Assembly: GCA_002632355.1 (NCBI GenBank)
Contig: NSJJ01000006.1
Location: 62,001 to 126,000, forward strand
Source: Sulfuricella denitrificans
GTDB lineage: Bacteria; Pseudomonadota; Gammaproteobacteria; Burkholderiales; Sulfuricellaceae
DNA length: 64,000 nucleotides
Direction: 5' to 3'
In this document: one piece after another, positions 44,599 to 53,388 of the stretch
Position numbering within the stretch: position 1 is the stretch's first letter
How the letters are laid out: each line of letters opens with the position of its first letter
Program-made: the position numbers and the translations under genes
Notes under the pieces: model-generated
Database searches by the model: none
Seen by the model: the letters and a program-made list of their open reading frames with translations, nothing else
Told to the model about the DNA's origin: nothing

Positions 44599-47085
44599 AT
44601 GCCACAAATGACCGAGAAGCTTATGCAGCAGGCTGTTGCGCATCATCAGGCCGGTCGGCTTCAGGAAGCCGGAGAACTCTACCAGCGCATCCTGCAGACC
44701 CGTCCGGATCACCCAGAGGCCAACCACAACCTGGGAGCCCTGGCAGTGGAGATGGAACAGCCCGCAGCTGGCCTGCCCTTTTTCGTGGCGGCACTCGAGG
44801 CCGACCCGGCGCGCGGACAATTCTGGCTGAGCTACATCGACGCACTGATTCAGGCCGAACAGCCGGATATTGCGCGGGAAGTGCTGGCGCTTGCCCAGCA
44901 ACAGGGACTGGAGGGCGACGAGGTAGAAGCGCTGGCAGCACGCCTGGATGGGGAAGCACAACCAACCGGGCCGGCTCATCAGCGGCCTGCCGATGAAACG
45001 CCCCAGGCTTCCAGGCCCGGCCCGCAGGAAATCAATGCGCTGGTCGCGCTATTCAACGGAGGGCGATATGCAGAGGCAGAAGCCGCTGCCCGGAAAATGA
45101 CTGTTCGTTTTCCCCAGGATGGGCTGGGCTGGAATGTATTGGGCGCGGTATTCAAACAAAAGGGAAACAACACGGAAGCGATTGCCGCCATGCAAAAAGC
45201 GGCCGAGCTGTCGCCGCTTGACGTCTATGCGCACAGCAATCTGGGCATCACGCTCAGTGACATGGGCCGTCTGGACGAGGCCGAAACCAGCCTGCGCCAG
45301 GCACTGAAACTCCAGCCGGATTTCGCCGAAGCCCACTGCAATCTGGGCACCGTTTATCAGGAGATGGGCCGCCTTGATGAAGCTGAAGCCAGCCATCGGC
45401 GTGCGATACAGATCAATCCGGCTTTCGCCGAGGCGCATTACAACCTCGCCAACGCACTCAAAGCCAGGGGGCGTCTGAATGAGGCGGCAGCAAGCTTTCG
45501 CAGGGTGCTGCAGATCAAGCCGGACCATGTTCAGGCACGTAGCAACCTGGGCATCACACTCAACGATCTTGGCCGTCAGAATGAAGCGGAAGCCAGCCTT
45601 CGACAGGCACTTGAAGCCAGTCCCGGTGATGCCAGCACGCACAGCAATCTGGGCAATACCCTTCAGGAACTGGGGCGTCTGGACGAAGCCGAGGCCAGCT
45701 ACCGGCGCGCACTGCAGATCGACCCTGAGCTGGCTGAAGCGCACAACAACCTGGGCATCATTCTCCAGGACCTGGGGCGTCTGGACGAAGCGGAAACCAG
45801 TTTCAGGCGGGCGCTGGCAATCAAGCCGGATTACGACAAGGCGCATAGCAACCTTTTGTTTCTGCTGAATTACAGCCCTGCCAGCGCGCCTGCCATCGGA
45901 TTTGCAGAAGCACGGAAATATGGTGAACGAATCTGCAGCAGAGCCACATCCCGTTTTACTACGTGGTCTTGCGACGTTCAGCCCGAACGCCTGAAAATCG
46001 GTCTGGTATCGGGCGATCTCAGAAATCACCCGGTAGGTTATTTCCTGGAAAACCTGCTGAACCATCTCGATCCTGCTGCCTTCGAATTGATCGCCTACCC
46101 GACAGATCATCGGGAAGACGAGCTGACAGCCCGGATCAAGCCCCGCTTTACCGCGTGGAAAGCACTGACCGGCCTCAGCGACGAAGCCGCCGCACGCCTG
46201 ATTCACGACGATGGCGTTCATATCCTGATGGATCTTTCCGGCCATTCCCGATACAACCGCCTGCCGGTGTTTGCCTGGAAACCCGCCCCGGTGCAGGTGA
46301 GCTGGCTGGGGTACTTCGCCACCACAGGTGTTGCGGAGATGGACTATCTGATTGCCGATCCATGGACCTTGCCGGAAACGGAAGAAGCTTATTTCACGGA
46401 AAAAATCTGGCGCATGCCTGAGACCCGGTTATGTTTCACCCCCCCGGAAATCCCTGTGGAAGTTGCTTCGCTGCCTGCGCTCGCTCACGGATACGTCACC
46501 TTCGGCTGCTTCAACAACCTGACCAAGATGAATGATGCTGTGGTCGAGGTATGGTCGCGCATACTGGCATCCGTGCCGGAAAGCCGCCTGTTCCTGAAAT
46601 CCAAGCAGCTCAAGGAAACCTCGGTAAGGCTGCACACCATCGAACGCTTCGCGGCGCATGGCATCGAAGCACACCGGCTTGTGCTGGAAGGCAACGAGAC
46701 ACGTGATAAATACCTTGCGGCCTACCACCGGGTAGATATCGCGCTGGATCCCTTCCCTTATCCGGGCGGCACGACCACTGTCGAAAGCCTGTGGATGGGA
46801 GTGCCGGTGCTGAATCTGGCCGGGCAGAGCTTCCTGTTCAGGCAGGGTGCCGGGTTTCTGATGAACGCAGGCTTGCCGGAATGGATCGCGGTCGACAAGG
46901 AAGATTATGTGTCGCGCGCCGCCAGGCATGCAGCAGACCTGAAAAGCCTGTCTGAACTACGCAATGGCTTGCGCCAGCAGGTTCTGGCATCCCCCGTCAT
47001 GGATGGCGCCCGCTTTGCAGTTCATTTCGAAGCTGTACTGCGTGATATGTGGCTGACGTGGGGCAATAAACATCGCGAGCAATAG
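44599..47085 (+). CDS. TPR protein with O-GlcNAc-transferase-like domain
   Basis: 828 residues. About ten TPR units (1-430), the middle ones nearly identical to each other (LG.LDEAE.S.RRAL.I.P..AEAH.NLG), then a GT41/SPINDLY-type catalytic region: GLVSGDLRNHPVGYFLE, HILMDLSGHSRYNRLPVFAWKPAPVQVSWLGY, YVTFGCFNN..KM, DPFPYPGGTTTVESLWMGVPVL. Transfers a sugar to protein Ser/Thr in known relatives. The gene is convergent with the operon to its right. It could glycosylate flagellin or another surface protein. Confidence 0.92.
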   Translation: MPQMTEKLMQQAVAHHQAGRLQEAGELYQRILQTRPDHPEANHNLGALAVEMEQPAAGLPFFVAALEADPARGQFWLSYIDALIQAEQPDIAREVLALAQQQGLEGDEVEALAARLDGEAQPTGPAHQRPADETPQASRPGPQEINALVALFNGGRYAEAEAAARKMTVRFPQDGLGWNVLGAVFKQKGNNTEAIAAMQKAAELSPLDVYAHSNLGITLSDMGRLDEAETSLRQALKLQPDFAEAHCNLGTVYQEMGRLDEAEASHRRAIQINPAFAEAHYNLANALKARGRLNEAAASFRRVLQIKPDHVQARSNLGITLNDLGRQNEAEASLRQALEASPGDASTHSNLGNTLQELGRLDEAEASYRRALQIDPELAEAHNNLGIILQDLGRLDEAETSFRRALAIKPDYDKAHSNLLFLLNYSPASAPAIGFAEARKYGERICSRATSRFTTWSCDVQPERLKIGLVSGDLRNHPVGYFLENLLNHLDPAAFELIAYPTDHREDELTARIKPRFTAWKALTGLSDEAAARLIHDDGVHILMDLSGHSRYNRLPVFAWKPAPVQVSWLGYFATTGVAEMDYLIADPWTLPETEEAYFTEKIWRMPETRLCFTPPEIPVEVASLPALAHGYVTFGCFNNLTKMNDAVVEVWSRILASVPESRLFLKSKQLKETSVRLHTIERFAAHGIEAHRLVLEGNETRDKYLAAYHRVDIALDPFPYPGGTTTVESLWMGVPVLNLAGQSFLFRQGAGFLMNAGLPEWIAVDKEDYVSRAARHAADLKSLSELRNGLRQQVLASPVMDGARFAVHFEAVLRDMWLTWGNKHREQ

Positions 47086-47104
47086 CTCCGTTGCCATGAT
47101 CTGC

Positions 47105-48001
47105 TCAATAAGGCCTGGACCGTGATTTTGCCGCATTCTGGGTCACTTCGATAAAATGATCGAGTTGCTCCCAGGCATTCTTCAGCACGACATTTTCATG
47201 GTAGGTGCGGTAGTGGTGAATATTCGCTTTCGCGAGTTCGAGCGACTCAGCACTGTCTGCCATCACCAGACCGGTATCCTTGATATACGAATAATTCGGC
47301 ATGTTCTGCCGCCAGTAATCCGTCTCGATCACTGATATCGGACAGCCGCACAGCAATGCCTCGGCAATCATCACGGTTGGCTCATAGACATAAAGCAGCC
47401 GGGAGCGCCGCAGAATCGCCGCGATCTCATGGTGAGTCAGCTTCTGGTCCTTGCACAGACTGACCGCACCCTTTACGTGTTCGGTGAGCGTTCCCCCATT
47501 GTGCAGATATTTATGGGCATAGAAACAGACCAGGTCACGTTTATCGTCGTTGGGGTTGTTATCATTATTGAAAATCGAGAGATCGCACGTCGGGATATGC
47601 AACATCTCGCCCTTCATCCCAGGAGGAAGGTAAATCGGGTCATAGGCGAAGATCAGGTCCTCCTTGGGGAAAGTGGCATCACCGCCGATATGTCCCGGCC
47701 TGTTCAACAGCCATCGCACAACCACCCCGCCCGCTCCGAGAGGATCACCGGAGATGATTTCCGGATAGACCATGATCGGCACCCGGCCGGACGCATGGTG
47801 CTGCCTCAGGACGGCCTCGGTTAGCACTGGCGTCCTGAGATGGGGAACCGTCCCCTCGCAGGTCACGTAAGCCTCCTGCCCGCTTTCATTGAGTGCATGA
47901 CACAGATAATGCAATGCCCGGATGCCGGCGGACTGCTGAATGTAGTCCATGGCAAAAATGTAGTATGGCGCGTGATCCGCCAAGTAAAAATTGCGCGTCA
48001 A
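47105..48001 (-). CDS. Glycosyltransferase-like protein
   Basis: 298 residues if started at the TTG at 48001, ten bases after AGGGAG; an ATG at 48064 would overlap the upstream gene by 28 bases and lacks a ribosome site. It reads YYIFAMDYIQQSAGIRALHYLCHALNE at the start, in parts, and PTVMIAEALLCGCPISVIETDYW near the C-terminus, the donor-site side of GT-B enzymes. Last gene of the leftward operon. Sugar and acceptor unknown. Confidence 0.7.
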   Translation of the reverse strand: MTRNFYLADHAPYYIFAMDYIQQSAGIRALHYLCHALNESGQEAYVTCEGTVPHLRTPVLTEAVLRQHHASGRVPIMVYPEIISGDPLGAGGVVVRWLLNRPGHIGGDATFPKEDLIFAYDPIYLPPGMKGEMLHIPTCDLSIFNNDNNPNDDKRDLVCFYAHKYLHNGGTLTEHVKGAVSLCKDQKLTHHEIAAILRRSRLLYVYEPTVMIAEALLCGCPISVIETDYWRQNMPNYSYIKDTGLVMADSAESLELAKANIHHYRTYHENVVLKNAWEQLDHFIEVTQNAAKSRSRPY

Positions 48002-48036
48002 AATAATCAATCTCCCTGAATCAGTGCACACCCATC

Positions 48037-49119
48037 TCAGAATTTGCCGGGTTGTCCCCGGCAAAACGACAGGGTGCGGTCTATCGCTTCTTCAATGCCG
48101 ATCCATTCCCTGACGCCCAGTTCACTGGTAATTCTTTCCACCGAAGGCACGTAACGGGAAGAACTCGATGTCGGCAGGGCCTGTTCGCTATTCTCAAAAA
48201 TCACGGAAGTGCCGGATCGGCTGGCAATCATGCCGGCCAGTTCGCCGATGCTGATCGCGCGTTCCGAACCGACATTGTAAAGCCTGCCGGCCTCTCCCCT
48301 GAACAGCAGGGTCCACAGCCAGATCATCAGATCCGGCGCATACAGAAACGATCTCACCGGAGAGCCGTTTCCCCGTACTCTGATCGGACCGCCCCGCAGT
48401 GCGTCACGGATAAAGTTACCGATCGCATAATGGATATCCAGTTGCAGATAGGGGCCGACAAAAGTGAAGCAGCGGCAAATCTTGGCTTCGAAATGGTATG
48501 ACTCGCTGTATATCCGGGTGAGCAGTTCTGCCACACGTTTGGCCTCACCGAGCGCGGACGAAACCGGGCGGGTGATATCCGGCGCACCATTGTAATCTTC
48601 TGTTATCCGGGGCAGGTTTTCCGGCTGCGGACCGTATGCGCCGCCCGTACTTGTCAGCAGGAATTTCTTCACCCTGCAGCGGGAGGCAAAATCGAGCGCT
48701 CTGCGCGTTCCGTCCGCCACCGTTTCGAACTTTGCCAGGGGAAGCTCATGATTGAAGGTTTCCACTGCCGAAGTGGTCGCGGCATGAATCATGTGAGAAA
48801 AACTCCCGGCGGGAAATTCAAAACTTCTCACATCGCCCTGATGAAATCCGACATGGCGGTTTCCGGCCAGATGGGGCGCATCATTTTTCAGCCGGTTCAC
48901 ATCCCGGGTCAGAACAACCGCCTTTGCCTTCAGGTTCAGACGTTCATTCGCCCAGATGAAGCTTTCCAGAAACCATTTTCCGAAGAAACCCGTACCGCCC
49001 GTGATAAAAAGGCGCTCTCCCCTCATTTCATCCCAGAAGCTTTCCGTATGGGCGAGCACATGTTCGAGATCCATCGCCAGCAAGCCGGGAGTGACTTCAG
49101 ATGTAAATGATTTTTTCAT
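48037..49119 (-). CDS. NAD-dependent epimerase/dehydratase, catalytic Tyr absent
   Basis: 360 residues. Extended SDR: cofactor motif FITGGTGFFGKW (about 38-49), LLTSTGGAYGPQP with the active-site Thr/Ser, and NVGSERAISIGEL near the C-terminus. In the YxxxK position the sequence is SALGEAKRVAE, so Leu stands where the catalytic Tyr should be (Lys is kept). Typical relatives are nucleotide-sugar dehydratases, decarboxylases and epimerases; this one may use another residue or bind without catalysis. Confidence 0.82.
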   Translation of the reverse strand: MKKSFTSEVTPGLLAMDLEHVLAHTESFWDEMRGERLFITGGTGFFGKWFLESFIWANERLNLKAKAVVLTRDVNRLKNDAPHLAGNRHVGFHQGDVRSFEFPAGSFSHMIHAATTSAVETFNHELPLAKFETVADGTRRALDFASRCRVKKFLLTSTGGAYGPQPENLPRITEDYNGAPDITRPVSSALGEAKRVAELLTRIYSESYHFEAKICRCFTFVGPYLQLDIHYAIGNFIRDALRGGPIRVRGNGSPVRSFLYAPDLMIWLWTLLFRGEAGRLYNVGSERAISIGELAGMIASRSGTSVIFENSEQALPTSSSSRYVPSVERITSELGVREWIGIEEAIDRTLSFCRGQPGKF

Positions 49120-49137
49120 TCTCTTGCCTGGCCGAAG

Positions 49138-49467
49138 TTATTCCTGATGGCCCATGGAAAGCATCACGATCCCGGCGATGATGGCCAGCATCCCGGCGGC
49201 CTGCCACGGACTGATCTGCGTCTTGAACACAAGGGACAAGCCGATCTGCCCGAACAGAAAGGCCCCAGCCGTTCCCAGGGCCAGCGCCACATTCGGGTTC
49301 ATGACCTTGTATACCAGCATGAGCAGCCAGATACTTGAAAAACCGAACACATTGCCCGCGATAAAACCGGTCAGCCAGCGCGCTTCGGAAAGACTCCCCC
49401 ACTTGAACAGGATCTGCGCAACCACCTGCATTGCCCAGAACACGATCAGGGATAGATAGGTCTTCAT
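49138..49467 (-). CDS. Small EamA/SMR-type transporter
   Basis: 109 residues, four membrane helices, with GNVFGFSSIWLLMLVYKVMN and ALALGTAGAFLFGQIGLSLVFKTQIS typical of small DMT-superfamily proteins such as ArnE/ArnF and EmrE-like exporters. In sugar gene clusters these often move lipid-linked sugars. Its ATG overlaps the stop of the upstream gene by 4 bases. Confidence 0.75.
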   Translation of the reverse strand: MKTYLSLIVFWAMQVVAQILFKWGSLSEARWLTGFIAGNVFGFSSIWLLMLVYKVMNPNVALALGTAGAFLFGQIGLSLVFKTQISPWQAAGMLAIIAGIVMLSMGHQE

Positions 49468-50516
49468 CCGGCTGCGTCAACACTGTCATCATGTTTGTCT
49501 TGCGAGTAAACCTCCCTGAGCCTTTCGGCATCTCCCAGGAGATTGTCTTCAGGAAACCAGCGATACTTGATGATGTTGCAATCGGTGCACACCTCAGATG
49601 CGCTTGCCAGGCCGTCCAGCATGGCGCGCCTGAAAGAACGGAATTTCTCGCCATTCCAGATTCCCGTCACGCTTTCCTCGTTGCAGTCGCCGAGGATCGC
49701 CGGGTAATCCCAGGAATAGCAGGGCACGACCTTGCCGTCCGGGTTGATCTGCAAATGAAAAAAAGGTTGCGGGCAGATGGCAACCTGCTCGACCGGCAAA
49801 CCGAACTGGGTCAGTCCGTCATCCCTGTTGGCGAGAATATGCGTGAAATCGATCGCCTTGTGGATGGGCACGGTATTTTCCACGGCGATCGAATCGCACA
49901 GGTTGCCGAAAATTTCGAAGAACCGCTTTCTGTCCTCCTCACCGTCGAGCGCCGTATCGACCACCTTGATATAGACATGCAACTGTTTTTTATTTGCGTA
50001 GAGATAAGCGAGGTTTTCGATAAAGCGCTCGAAATCGATTTTTGCCCCCGCCGTTTCACTGTATTTCGTCTGGCTGGTTCCCTGAACGGAGATCACCAGG
50101 CGCCCGAGCCCGGCAGCAACCAGTCCATCCACCATCTTTTTATCCAGCAGCACGCCATTGGTCACGATCTCTATGGTATTCGCAATCTGCCTTTCTGCCG
50201 TATAGGCCACCATATCCACGATTTTCTTGTGAAGCAGCGGCTCGCCCACGCCAACGAAGCGCAATACCTTGATCTTTGCGGGAAACTGCATCATGTCATC
50301 CACGCACTTCCGGTAAAGCTCGAAATCCATCAGATTACGGTCTGAAAAGAAGCCGCGCTCGTCCTTGTCCACAGAAAAAATGCAGTAACCGCATTTGAAA
50401 TTGCAGGAATACACCGGGAATATCTGGACCACATACGGCGTATCCAGCGGCAATGCCTCGGCCAGCCGTTGCCGCTGACCGCCCGGGGCCTGCCCGCTCA
50501 TATCCTTTGCTTTCAT
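49464..50516 (-). CDS. Radical SAM protein with SPASM-like C-terminus
   Basis: About 350 residues from the ATG at 50516; a GTG three codons earlier and another ATG five codons later are alternatives. CNFKCGYC (about 38-45) gives the CxxxCxxC for the [4Fe-4S] cluster, with FVGVGEPLLHKKI as the SAM GGE-like motif. Further Cys (ICPQPFF, VPCYSWD, ICTDCN-type VCTDCNIIKYRW) look like a SPASM auxiliary cluster. Related to the group that modifies peptides or sugars. One of six radical-SAM genes in this operon. Confidence 0.88.
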   Translation of the reverse strand: MKAKDMSGQAPGGQRQRLAEALPLDTPYVVQIFPVYSCNFKCGYCIFSVDKDERGFFSDRNLMDFELYRKCVDDMMQFPAKIKVLRFVGVGEPLLHKKIVDMVAYTAERQIANTIEIVTNGVLLDKKMVDGLVAAGLGRLVISVQGTSQTKYSETAGAKIDFERFIENLAYLYANKKQLHVYIKVVDTALDGEEDRKRFFEIFGNLCDSIAVENTVPIHKAIDFTHILANRDDGLTQFGLPVEQVAICPQPFFHLQINPDGKVVPCYSWDYPAILGDCNEESVTGIWNGEKFRSFRRAMLDGLASASEVCTDCNIIKYRWFPEDNLLGDAERLREVYSQDKHDDSVDAAG

Positions 50517-50540
50517 GAGGCTCACTTTTCCCCTGAACTG

Positions 50541-51041
50541 TCAGATGTATTTGCGGTACACATCATGGTAAACAATCATGTTTTCCGGACAGCGCTCATG
50601 CCACTGCAGATAGCCCGCAGCGTCAGGCGTCAGTCCGTGGTTGGGCGGGACGAATGACGAATCCAGCCGGCAGTTGTAGAGCAGCGAAATGAAATGGCCG
50701 CGCACATCCCGGTCGCGGTGGATCATTTCGTTAATGGCAAGCACATCGTGATCGAAATCGACCATCACGCCAATTTCAGACAGCGCAACCTGCCGGATAC
50801 GCTCGGCAATGCTCTCCTTGAAGCGGATGATGCCGCCGGGGATATGCCACCCCGTGCCTGCATGCGGGTCGTTTCTCCAGGCAAGCAGCGTGCGGTCGCG
50901 CTCATCCCTGATCAGCAGATCGACATTGATCAGCGGTGTCATGGTGCTGATGTAGTAAAACACTTCGTCCGGTAATCCGGCGGAAGGGTCCGGCACGGCA
51001 TCGGCAAGGACCTTGACGGCTTCGGCAAGACAGGTATTCAT
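50541..51041 (-). CDS. NUDIX hydrolase, Gmm (GDP-mannose hydrolase)-like
   Basis: 166 residues. TPLINVDLLIRDE..RTLLAWRNDP..GTGWHIPGG is the Gmm opening. The Nudix box region GGIIRFKESIAERIRQVALSEIGV departs from the standard REUxEE (Gln-Val-Ala-Leu-Ser-Glu), in the same way as GDP-mannose mannosyl hydrolases. The enzyme would release sugar from a GDP-sugar. The start overlaps the upstream stop by 4 bases. Confidence 0.82.
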   Translation of the reverse strand: MNTCLAEAVKVLADAVPDPSAGLPDEVFYYISTMTPLINVDLLIRDERDRTLLAWRNDPHAGTGWHIPGGIIRFKESIAERIRQVALSEIGVMVDFDHDVLAINEMIHRDRDVRGHFISLLYNCRLDSSFVPPNHGLTPDAAGYLQWHERCPENMIVYHDVYRKYI

Positions 51042-52267
51042 TTGAGCGCCCTGATCGGGTTTCGGGGGTGCTTCCAGTAGGTAAGCGGCTCGGATGTCTG
51101 GACCGCCGGAGTGACTTCCTTGCCAGAAAGCGGTCTGCCGTTACAGTAATCGCAGATTTCCAGCGTTCCCTTGTTAAGCGCGTAGTCCATGATTTTGCGG
51201 CCGATGCGGTCCCTGTCTTCCGCTGCCGGGGATTCTGCCAGCACGTCCACGTAATCGTCCTGGAAATCCGGAACAGCGGAAAGCCTGTCCGCGTTTGCAG
51301 CAAACGGGCAGCGAAACAGCTTGCCATCGGAAAGGCTGAGCATGTTCTTCGCACAGCAATCCTGATAGACCCTGGCATTGTCTTCCTGCGAGCGGCCATG
51401 CTTCTCAAGGCTGGCGCAATCGAGCCAGCTATCCACATGAAGAATCCGGTGCGCAATGCCATGCTCGCTGAAATAGCCGGTGAGTTTTTCCATGCTGGAC
51501 GAAAGCTTGCCGTAATCCGTGACGATGGTCAGTACCCTGGGATGCCTGAGCAGCGGTGCGTGCTCCGCTTTCGGAACAATCGCGCCATTGGTGTAGATGA
51601 CCACACGCCGGATTTTCGGCTCGCCGAGCAGTTTTTCGACCACCAGCGGCCACTGTTTGTTCATGAAGGCATCGCCCCCAATCACGCGCATTTCCATGAT
51701 TTCATCGAGGGCGGAACACAAGGCATCGACAGACTGGAACAGGAGATCGAGCTCAACATTCTTCGGGCTCTCGTAGTATTGCATCAGGTTCGAGCAGTCC
51801 TTGCATTTCAGCGAGCAGCGCTCTGTGATGATGAGATCGACGCTGCGCAGAAAGGTCTTTTCCGGGTTCAGGAAACCAGCATGACAGACGATGCAGGTTT
51901 CAATGGAAAACTTGTGGAAATCCAGTTCAGGCGCCATCTGGCCAACGTCCATATCTTCCAGCAGGGGCCCGGCGGCAATCCAGTCCTCGAACCCCTCCTC
52001 GCGCAACATGTCCACCACGTCCTTGATGGCTGCAACGGTGATCAGCACCAGCGCATCGCGGTAATGCTCCTTGAGCCGCTGGGTATGGATCACCCTGAAA
52101 CCGTGAAAATCACTTCCCTCGACCCGTGTGCTGCCATCGCAGAACCCCGCGACAGCGATACCGTTTTCCTTGCAGATTCCAAGGACCGTTTCGCCGACCA
52201 TGCCGGCCCCGCTGATGATCACGGGCTTTCCGGCTGTTTGCAGCCGGTTCAGTAATTCCTGTTTCAC
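51038..52267 (-). CDS. Rossmann-module + radical SAM protein (A)
   Basis: 409 residues. Residues 13-110 form the Rossmann-like module (VIISGAGMVGE, then GFCDGSTRVEG and FHGFRV). CSLKCKDC (151-158) starts the radical-SAM domain, with MRVIGGDAF at the SAM-binding strand. C-terminal Cys (CC near 318, CP near 333 and CDYC near 373) may hold a second cluster. Related to the pair at 57327-59851, but more diverged. Overlaps both neighbours by 4 bases. Confidence 0.88.
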   Translation of the reverse strand: MKQELLNRLQTAGKPVIISGAGMVGETVLGICKENGIAVAGFCDGSTRVEGSDFHGFRVIHTQRLKEHYRDALVLITVAAIKDVVDMLREEGFEDWIAAGPLLEDMDVGQMAPELDFHKFSIETCIVCHAGFLNPEKTFLRSVDLIITERCSLKCKDCSNLMQYYESPKNVELDLLFQSVDALCSALDEIMEMRVIGGDAFMNKQWPLVVEKLLGEPKIRRVVIYTNGAIVPKAEHAPLLRHPRVLTIVTDYGKLSSSMEKLTGYFSEHGIAHRILHVDSWLDCASLEKHGRSQEDNARVYQDCCAKNMLSLSDGKLFRCPFAANADRLSAVPDFQDDYVDVLAESPAAEDRDRIGRKIMDYALNKGTLEICDYCNGRPLSGKEVTPAVQTSEPLTYWKHPRNPIRALK

Positions 52268-53388
52268 GATGCTGTATTCTCCAGTCTGCCGTAACGGCGG
52301 TTACCCTTCTGTTTACAGACAAAAGCCAATAGCCATATAAACCTGAGCTGCAAGAGCGCAGGCACGATCCTGCTGTTGCCGGGACGGGGCTCGTAGCACG
52401 GCAGGCACTCCCGCAGGGTTGCAGAATCCACGAGCTCACGGATTTCCCTGAAGATCGCCTGGCGATTTGCTGCATTCAACTGACGGCAGGTACGCACCAG
52501 AAAGATGATCACGTAATGAACAAGGGTATGCCCCACTTCTCGCCTGACCTGTTCAGCCAGTGCCTCATTGACGCCGAGCGCATGGATAAAGCTTTCCACC
52601 CTGGCCCTGAAGGCCTGCATGTCGCTGACCAGCCGCCGCGACTCGATGATCTCCATGCTCGCTGAAACATGCTGCCGGTGCAATACATAAACATAAACCG
52701 GTTTATTTACAAAAACGAGATTCCGGGTCTTTCCCAGATAGTCGAGATTGAAGGAAAAATCCTCGAAAAGCCGCATCTCCTCATCGGCTTCAAGCGCATG
52801 CTGAAGAATCACGGCACGCCGGTATAAACGCGCCCAGCAATAGCTGACCAGATGGTTGCTCGGGTGCCTGAGAAAGTGCCTGACGTAATCAAGCAGAGCA
52901 GCCCCGTTCAGCAACTGATGCTCGCCCTGAAAAGGGGTGCCTTCCGGTTGGAATACGACGGGCTGGTGGATCAGTGGCGCATCGCCTTCCTGTTTGCAGA
53001 AATTCCCCAGCACCATGTCTGCGCCATGCCCGTCGGCTGCGGCAAGAAGATTCTCCAGCGCATCGGGAAAGATATAGTCATCCGCATCCATGAAAAAGAC
53101 GAACTCCCCTTTCGCAACGCGCACACCCATATTGCGCGCCGCAGAGGGGCCGCGATTCGGCTGGGAGAACAGCCGAATGCGCGCATCTTCCCGTGCATAT
53201 TGTTCGCAGACCTGCGCACTCTTATCTGACGAGCCGTCATCGACCAGAACAAGCTCCCAATCCGGGATGGTTTGCCCCTTCACGCTCCCGATCGCGGTGG
53301 CGAGAAAATTTTCAGCATTGAATACAGGAACAACGACGCTGACCCTGACCGCGCTGTCTGTGGCGAGAATGGGATCATGTGGTGGCAT
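52264..53388 (-). CDS. Family 2 glycosyltransferase
   Basis: 374 residues from the ATG at 53388, giving a 14-base overlap with the upstream gene; the frame is open a further 23 codons. VSVVVPVFNAENFLATAIGSV, VLVDDGSSDKS, NRGPSAARNMG and FFMDADDY (the DxD site) are GT-A signatures. A C-terminal helical part follows. Transfers a sugar from a nucleotide donor. Acceptor unknown. Confidence 0.93.
   Translation of the reverse strand: MPPHDPILATDSAVRVSVVVPVFNAENFLATAIGSVKGQTIPDWELVLVDDGSSDKSAQVCEQYAREDARIRLFSQPNRGPSAARNMGVRVAKGEFVFFMDADDYIFPDALENLLAAADGHGADMVLGNFCKQEGDAPLIHQPVVFQPEGTPFQGEHQLLNGAALLDYVRHFLRHPSNHLVSYCWARLYRRAVILQHALEADEEMRLFEDFSFNLDYLGKTRNLVFVNKPVYVYVLHRQHVSASMEIIESRRLVSDMQAFRARVESFIHALGVNEALAEQVRREVGHTLVHYVIIFLVRTCRQLNAANRQAIFREIRELVDSATLRECLPCYEPRPGNSRIVPALLQLRFIWLLAFVCKQKGNRRYGRLENTAS

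Noticed and set aside
45100-45850. 102-base tandem repeats, considered as a repeat array or CRISPR
   Set aside because: The period equals 34 codons and the translation gives TPR units; it is coding.
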